Source of the DNA: Nesterenkonia pannonica
GTDB taxonomy: Bacteria; Actinomycetota; Actinomycetes; Actinomycetales; Micrococcaceae
Reading direction: 5' to 3'
Assembly: GCF_019575955.1 (NCBI RefSeq)
Contig: NZ_CP080575.1
Span: 1,984,001-2,048,000, forward strand
DNA: 64,000 nt
In this document: in pieces, positions 46,761 to 57,270 of the stretch
How positions within the stretch are numbered: position 1 is the stretch's first letter
Layout: the number at the start of each line of letters is the position of its first letter
Notes under the pieces: generated by a model
What the model saw: the letters and a program-made list of their open reading frames with translations, nothing else
The model's database searches: none
What the model was told of the DNA's origin: nothing
Translations under genes and position numbers: made by a program

Positions 46761-47177
46761 CTACGGACTGGGAGGCCTCGCGTCAGCGGGTGCTTCCGGC
46801 CCGCCCGGAGTCTCTTCTCGGCCCTCGTAGGCCTCGTTCGGCTCAGCGGGGCCGAATCGGGCCTCAGCGGCGGCGGCGCGGGCACGCTGCTGCGACTCCG
46901 AGATCTCGGCGGGGACGATCTCGTGGGGAAGTCAGCCTCGAGGCCCTCGTTCTCGGCCTCGACCTCCGAGGCGTACTTCATGCGGCGCATCCTCTTGACC
47001 AGATCACGGATGACCAGCACGGCGAGGCCGACCATGAGGGCGGTGAAGAGGAAGTAAGCGATGCCGGGGTGATGTCCTCCTCCTCCAGCCCTGGCCGCAG
47101 GTTCGGGGATTCGCCTCCCCGCCTCCGGGCCACCACTGGGTCAGCAGCGGCATCAGGTCCGCAGAGAAGAAGTCCAT
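46761..47177 (-). CDS. Short single-helix membrane protein
   Basis: About 140 residues: MDFFSADLMPLLTQWWPGG, then one helix (FLFTALMVGLAVLVIRDLV) followed by the basic KRMRRM and a long charged tail (AEISESQQRARAAAEARFG). I do not recognise the family. GCTTAC at 47055 probably stands for GCCGGC (GIAGFLF). Breaks lie near 47115, 47085 and 46925. It shares an operon with the YyaL-like gene. Confidence 0.65.
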
Positions 47178-47211
47178 AGTGCCCCTATTCTACGCGCACC
47201 CTCGGCGTGGG

Positions 47212-48206
47212 TCAGGTCCTGGGTATTCCTTCGAAGAGGTCATACTCAGGTGCGCTTAGCGTCCACCTTGAGTCCACCAGCACGTAGTCGTCGTAGGGCC
47301 AGATCCTTCTCAGGAAGTCATTGGGCGTGGCGAAGAAGAAGCCGTGCGGCTCGACCTGCGTGCGATGGGCGCGCAGGGCCTCATCGCGCGCCTCCAGGTA
47401 GTCCCCGACCGGCACCTGCGTGGTGACCGTGTGCTGAGTGAGCCAGTCCGGACGCTCCGACTCATCCTCCCACCGGGCCAGCCGCTCCCCGTAGGGCGAT
47501 TCGAAGCCCGCCTCGAGCAGCGCCTCGTGGATGGCCCTGAAGCGCCCAGGATTGAACGCACGGTCGTAGTAGAGCTTCTGCGGCTGCCACGGCTCACCGA
47601 GCCCCGGATACCGTGACGCGTCTCCGGCAGCCTCATAGGCCTCGATGCTGACGCGGTGCGTCATGATGTGGTCGGGATGCGGATAGCCGCCCGACTCGTC
47701 GTAGGTGGTGATCACGTGGGGCCGGAAGCGGCGGATCAGCCGAACCAGCGGCGCAGCGGACTGCTCCAGCGGCAGGGTTGCGAAGCTGCCGAATGGCAGC
47801 GGAGGCATCGGATCGCCCTCAGGCAGGCCCGAGTCTGTGAAGCCGAGCCACACCTGCTCGATGCCGAGGGCACGTGCGGCCTGCGCCATCTCCTCGCGGC
47901 GCACGCCGGGCAGGTCCCGGTGGCATCGGCGGATCTCGGCCGCGTCAGGGTTCAGCAGGTCCCCGCCTCTCCGCCTGTGGCGGTCGCCACGATCACCTCC
48001 GCGCCGGCGGCGGCATATGCCGCCATCATGGCCGCACCCTTGGAGGACTCATCGTCGGGGTGGGCGTGCACGGCAAGGAGCCTGAGGCCTCTCGAGTCAG
48101 GCACCTTCTGCGGGGCCTGCGGCAGACGCGCCTCCAGCTCGTCGGCCGCGGCCTCGACGGCGGACTCTTCGGGAGCGGATTCAGTACGACGGGTCAGCTG
48201 ACTCAT
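47212..48206 (-). CDS. mca: Mycothiol S-conjugate amidase
   Basis: Mca cleaves mycothiol conjugates to mercapturic acids and glucosaminyl-inositol in actinobacterial detoxification. About 331 residues. The zinc motif AHPDDES is near residue 48, then [29 protein letters not shown] with another zinc histidine, and the tail [20 protein letters not shown], quoted in part as EYDLFEG. One break lies near 47962. The ATG 48204-48206 is 19 bases from the divergent DUF4307 gene. Presence of Mca supports an actinomycete that makes mycothiol. Confidence 0.93.
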
Positions 48207-48225
48207 GGCGACTAGAATATAGGTG

Positions 48226-48680
48226 ATGACGGTGACCTATGAGCAGCGCGGTTCTGAGCAGCACGAGCTTGACCAGCGATACGGCGCTCCGCGGCGCCGC
48301 CTCTCCGCCCGGACGAAGCGGTGGTCGATCATCGGTGCCCTCGCCGCCGCTGTCGGCGCCGCCGCATGGTTCACGATCGACCTGGCCTTCGGCGAGCTGG
48401 AGTACAACGATGTCGGATATCAGATCGTCTCCGACACCCGCGCCGTCGTGGACTACGAGGTGACCAAAGACTTCGACGCGACCGCCCAGTGCGCCCTGCA
48501 GGTGCTCGATGAGTCCTACGCGGTCGTCGGGCACCGCATCGTGACCATCGGCCCCCACGAGGGCAGGGAGCAGGCGAGCGCAGGCAGTACCTGCGCTCTG
48601 AGGTGCGCACCGAATACGGCGGGGTGACGGGCATCGCGGAGTCCTGCTGGCTGGTGGATCAGCCCTCATCAGAAGGCTGA
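48226..48680 (+). CDS. DUF4307 membrane protein
   Basis: About 151 residues: [13 protein letters not shown], one helix ([20 protein letters not shown]) and a beta-rich extracellular part ([20 protein letters not shown]). This is DUF4307, which habitually lies divergent to mca in actinobacteria. One break lies near 48585. TAGAAT at 48213-48218 is a likely -10 with a very short leader. Function unknown. Confidence 0.82.
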
Positions 48681-48730
48681 GCCCTCCGTGGGAAGTGTCA
48701 TCAATGAGCCGGGAGGCCTATGATGGCTCA

Positions 48731-49231
48731 ATGACCACGAACAGCCCAGAGACCGCCGAGAACGCCAACTGGCTGAGCCAAGAGGCCTACGACCGCCTCT
48801 CAGGAGCTGGAGCATCTCCGAGGCCCCGGACGCCAGGAGGTCGTTGACCGCATCGCTGCGGCACGCGATGAGGGCGACCTCAAGGAGAACGGCGGCTACC
48901 ACGCCGCCAAGGAGGAGCAGGGCAAAGCTGAGGCCCGCATCCGCTACCTCGAGCAGCTTCTGGAGAATGCCGTCGTCGGCGATGCGCCGGAGAGCGACGG
49001 CACGGTGAAGCCGGGCACCCTCGTGAAAGCCAATGTGGTAGGCCGCGAGCTGGAGTTCCTGTTCGGCAATCGTGAGATCGCCGGTGACTCGGACCTCACC
49101 GTGTACTCCCCACCTCCCCTATGGGAGAGGCCATCAACGGCACGCAGGCGGGTGACCAGGTCTCCTACACCGCGCCCAACGGACGCGAGCTCGAGGTCAA
49201 GATCATCTCGGCCGAGACCTACACCGGCTGA
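48731..49231 (+). CDS. greA: Transcription elongation factor GreA
   Basis: GreA rescues backtracked RNA polymerase by stimulating transcript cleavage. About 167 residues. The N-terminal coiled coil has LSQEAYDRLSQELEHL and the acidic tip DEGDLKENGGYHAA with its catalytic acidic pair. The C-terminal FKBP-like domain has GTLVKANVVG. Bases are lost near 48802 and 49117. ATG at 48731-48733. Confidence 0.94.
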
Positions 49232-49251
49232 CGGTAAGCACGAACTCACAA

Positions 49252-49293
49252 GGAGGCGACCTCCTTCGGCCTCTGGCCGGGGAGGTCGCCTCC
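49252..49293. terminator. Bidirectional terminator between greA and ilvA
   Basis: GGAGGCGACCTCC and GGAGGTCGCCTCC form a perfect 13-bp stem around a 16-base loop between the converging ends of greA and ilvA. Confidence 0.8.
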
Positions 49294-49309
49294 TGTGTAT
49301 GCAGGCCGT

Positions 49310-50596
49310 CTAGTTGAGCACCATGGGCTCGTAGCCTTCGGCCCGCAGCGTGTCCAGCACCTGCGAGGAGTGCTCGGTGCCTTTGGTCTCCATGGTGATC
49401 GTGATCGAGACATCTCCCATGGAGAGGTCGCTGCCGATGGGGCTGTGGTCCACACCGGTGACGTTGGCATCCGTCGAGGCGATGAGCCGTGAGATGGTGG
49501 CGAGCTCGCCGGGGCGGTCGCGCAGCATGATCTTCACCCGCAGGAATCGCTGAGCCGCGGCGAGCCCGTGCTGGATGACGCGCATCATCAGCATCGGGTC
49601 GATGTTGCCCCGGAGAGGACGGTCACGATGTTCTTCGCATCGACACCGAGCTCTTCGAGCTTGCCCTCCATCAGGGCCGCCACTCCTACCGCACCCGCAG
49701 GCTCCACCACCATCTTGGATCGCTCGAGGAGGAAGATCAGCGCCTGTGCGATGGCGTCCTCGGACACCGTGACCACGTCGTCGACGAGCTCCCGGATGAT
49801 GTCGAAGGGGATCTCTCCCGGCTGGCCCACAGCGATGCCGTCTGCGATGGTGCGCTTCGCCGCCTTGATCTGCACCACGGAGTCGGCCGCGAGGACGGAG
49901 GGTAGGCGGCCGCGTTCTCCGCCTGCACCCCGATGATCCGTATCTCGCGCCCCTGCTCGGCAGCCTTGGCCTTCAGCGCCACTGCTGCGCCCGCGATGAG
50001 GCCGCCTCCCCGATGCTCATCAGGACGGTGTCCACCTCGGGCTGCTGCTCGAGGATCTCCAGGCCGATGGTGCCCTGGCCTGCCACCACGTCAGTGTGGT
50101 TGAAGGGTGGATGATGACGGCGCCCGTCTCATCGGCGCAGCGCTGGGCCTCAGCAAGGGCCTCGTCCACGTTGGAGCCGTGCAGCACCACTTCGGCGCCG
50201 TGATCCTTGGTCGCCGCAATCTTGGGCAGCGCGGCCCCGTGGGGCATGAAGATTCGGGCGCTGATTCCCAGCTTCTTGGCCGCCAGAGCCACGCCCTGGG
50301 CGTGGTTTCCGGCGGAGGCGGCCACGACGCCGCATGCCTTCTCCTCCGCGGAGAGGCGGCTCATCCTGATGTAGGCGCCGCGCACCTTGAACGAGCTTAA
50401 CACGCTGCAGGTTCTCTGCCTTGAAGTGGACGGTGGCGCCCAGCATGCGCCCCATCGCCCGGGAGTGCTCCATCGGGGTGGGAACAATGACGCCCTCCAG
50501 CTCGCTCCGAGCAGCGACGACGTCATCCAGCGTCACGGACAGCTCCCGCTCTTCGGAACGGGGTGACGGGGCGGCGGCCTGCGAGATGATGCTCAT
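49310..50596 (-). CDS. ilvA: Threonine dehydratase
   Basis: This PLP enzyme converts threonine to 2-oxobutyrate, which feeds isoleucine synthesis. About 428 residues. The PLP lysine is in FKVRGAYIRMS; AASAGNHAQGVAL and SIGGGGLIAG bind the cofactor, and one C-terminal ACT domain (VKIMLRDRPGELATI) is present. GCCGGC is corrupted at 50395-50401 (gcttaac), hiding LQRAGSFKVRG. Breaks lie near 50108, 50008, 49905 and 49610. Its ATG overlaps the stop of the AI-2E family gene. Confidence 0.94.
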
Positions 50597-52117
50597 GATT
50601 CTTTGTCCTCACGATGATCTTCGGCGGCGGGCTTGGGGGCGGGCACTGACGGGGAGCTCTCGTCGCGGCGCGGTCTCGAGCCGTCTCCTGCGGGGCGGCC
50701 CACCGGCACAGACCGGCCTGGGTCCTCGCTCGCGTAAGCGGAGCCCTGACGGCTGAAGACGGGCCGATCGGGGTGCAGGCCGGGCACCGTCTGCTTCACC
50801 CGGCGTTTGAGAGTCTCCATGCTGGCCTGCTCCTCGGCCTCGACTGCCTCTTTGTGGGCCTCCCGGGCGAAGGCTTCCTCGGTCTGCACGCGCCGCATCT
50901 CCAGCGCTTCGGGGTCTCCCCGCCACTCCTCCTTGTTCAGGTACTGGGTGGCTCGCTTGATGAAGGCGAGGATGGGAACGGCGATCAGCGCGCCGAGGAT
51001 GTTCATCAGGGTGGTGCCAGCGGTCACCGCGAGCACCACTGCCAGGGGATGCAGCTTCACGGCCTTGCCCATGACGATGGGCTGCAGGACGTTGGACTCG
51101 ATCTGCTGCACCAGGACGACCACGCCCAGCATGATCATCGCCGTGACGAAGCCCTGGTCCACCAGCGCGACGATGACGGCCACGGCGCCGGTGACCACTG
51201 CGCCGACGACCGGCACGAAGCCGCCGAAGAAGACCAGCACAGCGATGGGCAGGGCCAGGGAATGTCGAGAATGAGCGCACCGATGTAGATGCCGACTGCG
51301 TCGACGAAGGCGACGAACACCTGCACGCGCATGTAGGTGCCGACGGCCGTCCAGCCGCGCCACTAAGCTCCGTGGATCGCAGGGCGGTGCTTGCCGGGGA
51401 CGAAGAGCGTCATGTAGTCCCAGAGCCTGCGGCCGTCCGAGAGGAAGAAGATCAGCGTGAACAGGATCAGGACCGCGCCCACGCCCACGTTGGCGGCTGC
51501 GGAGCCGAAGGCTCCTGCAGACGACATGATCGTCTCCTGGTTCTCCTGGATCCAGCCGATGACTTCGTCGACAGCCTGGTTGAAGTCATCGCCGGAGAAC
51601 TGGAACCCGAAGCTCTGGGCGGTCTGCTCACCCCAGTCGATGAGCTCATAGATGCCCTCTTCGACCTGATCCGCCATCTCAGCGAAGCCGCTGACGAGCT
51701 GCTGGCCCACGAGCACGAGCACCCCGGTGATGAACGCCAGCATGGTGAGGATCGTGGTGATCGCCGCCAGCACCCTGGGAACTTCAGCTTCACGAACACG
51801 TCGTGCAGCGGTCGGATGAGCGTGGAGAGCAGACCTGCGATGAGCAGAGCGATCAGGATCAGCATGACGTGGCTGATCAGCCATATCGCCACGCCTACCG
51901 CGATAAGAATGATGATGACGCGCCACGACCACGACGCCGCGATGCGCACACCCCAGGGGATGTCCTCCTGGATTCGCTCCTCCTCCGCCAGACGAGGAGA
52001 GGAGTGCGGCTGCTGCGGCGGGTGGGTCCCAGGCTCAGTCGGAGCAGAGGCGCCGCCCGTTGGGGTCGTGGGCGTCTCTGCGCTGAGGTCTGACGAAGGC
52101 GGGCCGGGCACGGTCAT
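50593..52117 (-). CDS. AI-2E family transporter
   Basis: About 508 residues with eight or so helices in the family pattern (WRVIIILIAVGVAIWLISH, ILILFTLIFFLSDGRRLW, PIAVLVFFGGFVPVVGAVV). The family includes autoinducer-2 exporters and Na+/H+ antiporters, so the substrate is unknown. A long charged tail ends PKPAAEDHREDKES. GCCGGC is corrupted at 51363-51368 (HGAGWRGW becomes a stop). Other breaks lie near 51778 and 51262. It overlaps ilvA by ATGA. Confidence 0.88.
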
Positions 52118-52170
52118 AGGTACTATCCTGCCACGCTGCGGCTGAATGCCCGGTGAGCGTCCGCCACGTG

Positions 52171-52207
52171 AGAAGCGGCCCGCCGGATGATCCGACGGGC
52201 CGCTTCT
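52171..52207 (-). terminator. Terminator hairpin after the Bax1-like gene
   Basis: AGAAGCGGCCCG and CGGGCCGCTTCT form a perfect 12-bp stem just beyond the end of the Bax1-like gene. Confidence 0.75.
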
Positions 52208-52220
52208 GCATGAGGACGTA

Positions 52221-53124
52221 TCAGTCCTGCATACCTCGCAGGATGGCGAGCAGCCGCAGGATCTCGATGTACAGCCACACCAGGGAGACCGTCAGGCCGA
52301 AGGCGGCGGTCCACCCGTACTTCTGGTGGACTCCGGCTCGGACGCCTTCATCGATGTTGGTGAAGTCCAGGACCAGGGAGTAGGTGGCCAGGGCGATGCC
52401 CAGCAGGCCGATCGCCACACCGAGCCAACCGGTCCGCAGGCCGAACATGGCGTCGGTGGCGCCGAAGAGCATCATGCCGAGGTTCACCATGGAGAAGATG
52501 AAGTAGCCCAGCACTGCCACCATGAAGATCTTGTTCAGCTTCGGGGTGGCGCGCACCTGCCGGACTTGAAGAGGATCAGGATCGCGGCGAAGACCGAGAC
52601 CGTGGCGAGCACTGCCTGCAGCACGATGCCGGGGTACTGGGCCTCCAGAATCATGGAGAACGCCCCGACGACGAAGCCCTGCAGCAGGGAGTACGCCAGG
52701 ATCAGGCCCGGATTGGGCTCTCGCTTCACAGCGTTGACGATGCCGAGCGCCAGTCCGCCGAAGATGCCGACGAGGAGCAGCGTCGAAAGGACCCCGAAGT
52801 TCGGAGCCTCCACGCTGCCGCCGAGCGTCACCGTGATGCGGCGCCGAGCAGGACGACCACGAAGCTGATCGCTGTCTTGCGGATGACGTCGTCGAACGTC
52901 ATGGGGGCGCCCTCGGAGTAGGCTGCGTCCTGCATGCCGTAGGACCGTTCGAGGGACTCGGCCTGCCCCTTCGGCATTCCGTGCTGCTGGGCGTAGGTCT
53001 TATCCTGCCGGCGGTCCTCAGACACCGTGCCGGAGTCTGAATTCATGTAGAAGCGGCGGCGCTCGCGCTTCTGCTCGTTGAACTGGTCCGGAAATGCTCC
53101 GGTATTGAAGATCGGGTTGGACAT
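52221..53124 (-). CDS. Bax inhibitor-1 / YccA-like membrane protein
   Basis: About 300 residues. A soluble N-terminus (MSNPIFNTGAFPDQFN, then RRQDKTYAQQHG) precedes seven helices such as GVLSTLLLVGIFGGLALGIV and LGVAIGLLGIALATYSLVLD. DFTNIDEGV carries the conserved acidic pair of the Bax1-I family. Role unknown in bacteria. Bases are lost near 52838 and 52560. ATG at 53122-53124. Confidence 0.88.
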
Positions 53125-53294
53125 AAGTTTCCGGTCTCCTTCTTCCTCAGGGTGCCGCCGGACCGGAAAGGGCCAGCGAACGCGACTGCGTCGGTGTGTT
53201 CTCACCCCATCCTAACGGCTGAGCGGCCCATATTATGCCGCTCGTCGAAGGGCGAAATAACCGACGCCCCTCCGAGGTTCACCATACTTACGTG

Positions 53295-53312
53295 TCGAAG
53301 GTCACCCTTCGA
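53295..53312. promoter_or_regulatory. Inverted repeat upstream of aldo/keto reductase
   Basis: TCGAAGG and CCTTCGA form a perfect 7-bp inverted repeat with a 4-base gap, 29 bases before the reductase ATG. TCGAAGG also occurs about 50 bases upstream. It could be an operator. Confidence 0.35.
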
Positions 53313-53340
53313 GCCGACAGAAACTGACCCTAGGAGCACA

Positions 53341-54182
53341 ATGAGCACAGTTCCGCAGATCACCCTCAACAACGGCGTCACCATTCCGCAGCTGGGATAC
53401 GGCACCTTCCAGATCACACCGGAGACGACGAAGGACGCCGTCCTCACCGCCCTCGAGGTCGGCTATCGACACATCGACACTGCCGAGATGTACGGCAACG
53501 AGGCCGGTGTCGGCGAGGCCCTCCGGGCATCGGGCCTGGCGCGGGAGGAGGTCTTCATCACCTCGAAGCTCAACAACTCCTTCCACCGGCGCGACGACGC
53601 ACTGCGCGCGACGCAGGACTCACTCTCGGCCCTGGGCGTGGAGGCTATGGATCTCTTCCTCATCCATTGGCCGCTTCCCACCATCGACGTCGACTACCTC
53701 GAGACGTGGAAGGCCATGATCGAGATCTACGAGGCAGGACAGTCGCGGTCGATCGGCGTCTCCAACTTCCAGATCCCGCATCTTCAGCGCCTCATCGACG
53801 AGACCAGCGTGGTGCTTAGGCGGTCAACCAGATCGAGGTCCACCCATACCTGACGAATGACGCGGTCCGCACCTTCGGCTCAGAGCAGGGCATCGCCACC
53901 GAAGCGTGGTCGCCCATCGCTCAGGGAGGGGTCCTGGAGGACCCGGTGCTGGTCGACATCGCCGAGCGTGTGGGCAGGACGACGGCTCAGGTGACGCTGC
54001 GCTGGCACATCCAGCGCGGAGACATCGTCTTCCCGAAGTCCGTGACCCGGTCCCGCATCGAAGAGAACTTCAGCCTGTTCGACTTCGAGCTCTCCGACCA
54101 GGACGTCGCAGCGATCAGCGGGCTGAACAAGGATGAGCGCACGGGGCCGAACCCGGATACGTTCGACTACGTCCCTGAGTAG
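53341..54182 (+). CDS. Aldo/keto reductase
   Basis: NADPH-dependent carbonyl reductase of about 280 residues. The tetrad is visible: Asp and Tyr in RHIDTAEMYGNE, Lys in FITSKLNN, His in LFLIHWPLP. Late segments SIGVSNFQIPHL, AWSPIAQGG and VFPKSVTRSRIEENF are typical of the 2,5-diketo-gluconate reductase group. GCCGGC is corrupted at 53814-53821 (GCTTAGGC); restored it gives SVVPAVNQIEVHPYL. ATG at 53341-53343. Confidence 0.94.
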
Positions 54183-54190
54183 CTCTGAGC

Positions 54191-54229
54191 AGAGGGGCCC
54201 GATCAGCGACCGCTGACCGGGCCCCCTCT
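54191..54229. terminator. Terminator after aldo/keto reductase
   Basis: AGAGGGGCCC/GGGCCCCCTCT arms with an inner TCAGCG/CGCTGA stem, between the reductase stop and the minus-strand tRNA; it may serve both. Confidence 0.75.
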
Positions 54230-54236
54230 GTGTTGT

Positions 54237-54310
54237 GTCCCCCGGTGGGGTTCGAACCCACACTGGACCGATTTTAAGTCGGCTGCCTCTGCCGATTGGG
54301 CTACGGGGGC
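54237..54310 (-). tRNA. Unusual class I tRNA with anticodon UAA (Leu?)
   Basis: A clear cloverleaf: D arm GTAGCCCAATCGGCAGAGGC, anticodon stem GCCGA/TCGGT with loop CTTAAAA, T arm TGTGGGTTCGAACCCCAC. The anticodon reads UAA, which would decode UUA leucine, yet the variable loop is only five bases, whereas bacterial tRNA-Leu is class II. The acceptor is odd: 3' CGGGGGAC would pair fully with GTCCCCCG, but the 5' side reads GCCCCCG, so either position 1 mismatches or a T was lost. The identity should be treated as undetermined. Confidence 0.7.
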
Positions 54311-54363
54311 AAGAAAGAAGGGCCGTCCGCAGACGACCCTTCCATCCTAGAACGCACGCAGAA

Positions 54364-55736
54364 CTACTTGGCGGCGTCCTTCTTCTGCTTACTGCGGCGC
54401 GGAACGCTTCGCGCGGCTGTTCGAGGTCGCGAATAGGGGTGAAGTCGCGGCCGAAGAGCATCTCGGCGGCCCATCCTCCGGCCACCCGGGCGGTCCGCTC
54501 GAGTGGGGATCGCCATGCCGTGGTAGCCGCGGTGCGCCACCCACGCGGGGAAGCCCTTGAGCTTCACTCCGAGCGGGTTGCCGACGCCCTTGTACATGCC
54601 CAGGCCCGCCACGGTGCCGAGGGACTCGTGCTTGTACTGCTGAATCTCGCCCGATCCGTACCGGACCGAGAAGAGGTTCTTGGCCAGCACCTTGGCCTGG
54701 CGCAGCGCGTGCTGCGCGTTCGGGACGCAGAACCCGCCGGGGCCTGCGCCTGTGAGGTCAGGGATGGCGGCGACGTCGCCTGCAGTCCATGCGCCTTCGA
54801 TGGCCTCGCCCTCCTCGTTGAGGATCTGCAGCGTCGCGGAGCCGGTGATTCGACCCCGCTCGTCCACAGGGAAGGAGGAGGCGCGGGCCACGGGGCTGGC
54901 TGCCACGCCGGCGGTCCACACCAGGGTGTCGGCGGCGAACGTGTCGACCACCGACTTGTCCTTCATCGATGTCAGGGTCAGCTCGCCGTCCACGGCGGAG
55001 CCCAGGAGGTGTTCAGAAGAACCTCCACGCCCCTGCCGCGCAGGTGCTCGACGACGCCTTCGGCCTGCTCCTCGGTGACCTCGGGCATGATGCGGCCCAT
55101 GGCTTCCACCAGGACGATCCGCACATCGGACTGCGCCAGGCGGGAGTTGGCATCCACCGCGTCGCGGATGATGTCCTCCATCTCAGCCACGGCCTCGGTC
55201 CCGGCGTATCCGCCGCCGACCACGACGAAGCTCAGTGCACGTGCCTTCTGCGCCTCATCGGTCATGAGGAGGCGGTCTCGAGCCGCTCCAGGATGCGGTT
55301 GCGCACCGCGACGGCCTCTTCGATGGTCTTCAGGCCGATGCCGACATCGGCAAGCCCCTCGATGGGGAAGACGCGGGTTCCCGCGCCGGCGCCCATGACG
55401 ATGTCCTGGTAGGGGATCTCAATGCTCTCCCCTCCTCCAGGCCTACGACGGCGGTCTTGGCGGCGTGGTCCACGGAGGTCACTTTGCCGTTGATGATCTC
55501 TGTGTCCTTGAGGTGCTGACGGTGGCTCACCACGGCGTGCCGCGCTTCGATGTGACCGCCGACGACCTCGGGCAGGAAGGGCTGGTACGTCATGTACGGA
55601 AGCGGGTCCACGAGTGTGACGACGCCGCTTAAGCCGCCTTGACCTTCTTCTGCAGCCGCTGGGCCGCAGTCAGTCCGACGTAGCCGCCGCCGACAAGCAG
55701 GATGCGAGGTTTGTCCGAGAGGATGGTTTTTGCCAT
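54364..55736 (-). CDS. ndh: Type II NADH dehydrogenase
   Basis: A single-chain flavoprotein that passes electrons from NADH to quinone. About 457 residues. The FAD motif is RILLVGGGYVGLTAA, the NADH motif is FVVVGGGYAGTEAVAE, and WTAGDVAAIPD and PNAQHALRQAKVLA are conserved. GCCGGC is corrupted at 55627-55634 (GCTTAAGC), hiding KVKAAGGVVTLVD. Other breaks lie near 55430, 55265, 55008, 54505 and 54400. The final residues before the TAG at 54364 are uncertain because of the last break. Confidence 0.93.
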
Positions 55737-55790
55737 GCCTCTCATCCTATAGGTATGCGTCGCTGCCCTGTCGCACGCACACGCGCTAAC

Positions 55791-57270
55791 TCACTGATGC
55801 TTGGAACGGCGGTAGAGGAGGTGCACGACCGCGCCCGTCAGCATCAGAACCACCAGCAGCCCGCCGATGCCCAGCGCCGCGGGCCTGCCCATTCCTGAGC
55901 GCCTCCGACCTCTGCAGCCCGCGGAAGCTCACGCGGCTCGCCCTCCGGGCCGGGCTCCACGCCGGCGGCCTCCGGGATGTCCTCGTGCGCCTGCTCGTCC
56001 TCCGCATCGGCTCTGCGGTGGACCCGAATCCAGTCCTCGAGGGTGGGATAGTCGGCGGCGCTGAACTCCGGCACGCTGCCGCTGACGGCCTCGCCCACAT
56101 CGAGCACGCCGTGCCCGTACTCCGGGTCCACGCCCTCCGAGCCCTGGGAGTCCGCTGTCGAGACCAGGCGGTGCTTGACCTCACGGGCCGAGAGGTCCGG
56201 GTGAGCGGCCATGACCAGAGCGGCGGCCCCTGAGACGATCGGCGCCGCACCGGAGGTGCCCTCCCAACGGGCATATCCCCGCCCGGAAGCGCGCCCACCA
56301 GCGGCTCCGAGGATGCCGCGAGGTCCACTGCAATGCCCTGCGACGATGAGTCCCGGCTGATGCTCCGGGCCTCATCCACACCGGCCACCGTCAGCACCCC
56401 AGGAATGGTGGCGGGAGCTCCGACGCTCAGATGCCCCGCAGCGCGATTGCCGGAGGCCGCCACGATCAGGACGTCCTGCTCCTCGGCGTAGAGGAATGCC
56501 TCGTCCCAGGATTCGGGCCAGTCCTGGACTCCGGAGCCGATCGACATGTTGATGATGTCGGCTCCTGATCGACGGCCCAGGTGACAGCCTCTGCAATCTG
56601 CTCCTCGGTCCCCGGGCCGTAGGGATTGGGGTCCTCAAGCACCAGTGATGCCGAGAGCAGATCCGCGCCGGGGCCACACCGATCACGCCTGCTCCGCGCG
56701 GGTCGGTGTCCTCGTCCTCCTCGTCGCCTCCGGACTCCTCGAGGTCCTCATCGAGCGGAAACTCCCTGGTCTCGTAGAACTCATCCAGGGCCTCCTCATC
56801 GATCTCGTCCTCCCAGTCGTCGCCGTAGGCGTCCTCCAGGTCCGCCTCGAAGTTCTCGAACCATTCGTCCCATTCGTCGTCGCCCATGTCGTCGAAGAGG
56901 TCCTCGTCGGCCATGCCCTCGTCGGGATCTGTGCCGCGCCCGGCAGCCAGAGAGGCGACCAGGGTGCCGTGCTCGGTGGCGGCCTGCGTGACCGGCGCTC
57001 CGGAGGACTCTCCGCCGCCGGAGAAGTCGGCGCCGCCCACCACAGCTCCTTCCAGGGTCGGGTGCCCGCCGTCGACGCCGGTGTCGATGACCGCGATCGT
57101 CACGCCCTCCCCTCGGTGGTCTCCCAGGCCTCTTCGACGCCGTAGTCGTCAAGCCAGAACTGCATGTCGCGATAGGTGTCCGCGCCGGCGGGCGCTGCGG
57201 CCGTCGGCAGAATCAGCGCGGCAGCCGCGGCGGCGGCAACCAGGCCCGAGGGACGGCTGCGCAGACTCAT
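55791..57270 (-). CDS. Membrane-anchored subtilisin-like protease, mycosin-like
   Basis: About 493 residues. A signal peptide (LVAAAAAAALILPTAAAPAGA) is followed by an S8 domain with Asp in IAVIDTGVDGGHP, His in TEHGTLVASLAAG and Ser in GTSGAAPIVSGAAAL, and a C-terminal helix (ALGIGGLLVVLMLTGAVVHL) ending RRSKHQ. This is the layout of the MycP proteases of type VII secretion, but no ESX genes are here. An acidic insert of about 75 residues follows the catalytic His. Breaks lie near 57112, 56672, 56562, 56262 and 55893. The ATG overlaps the ppx stop. Confidence 0.88.
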
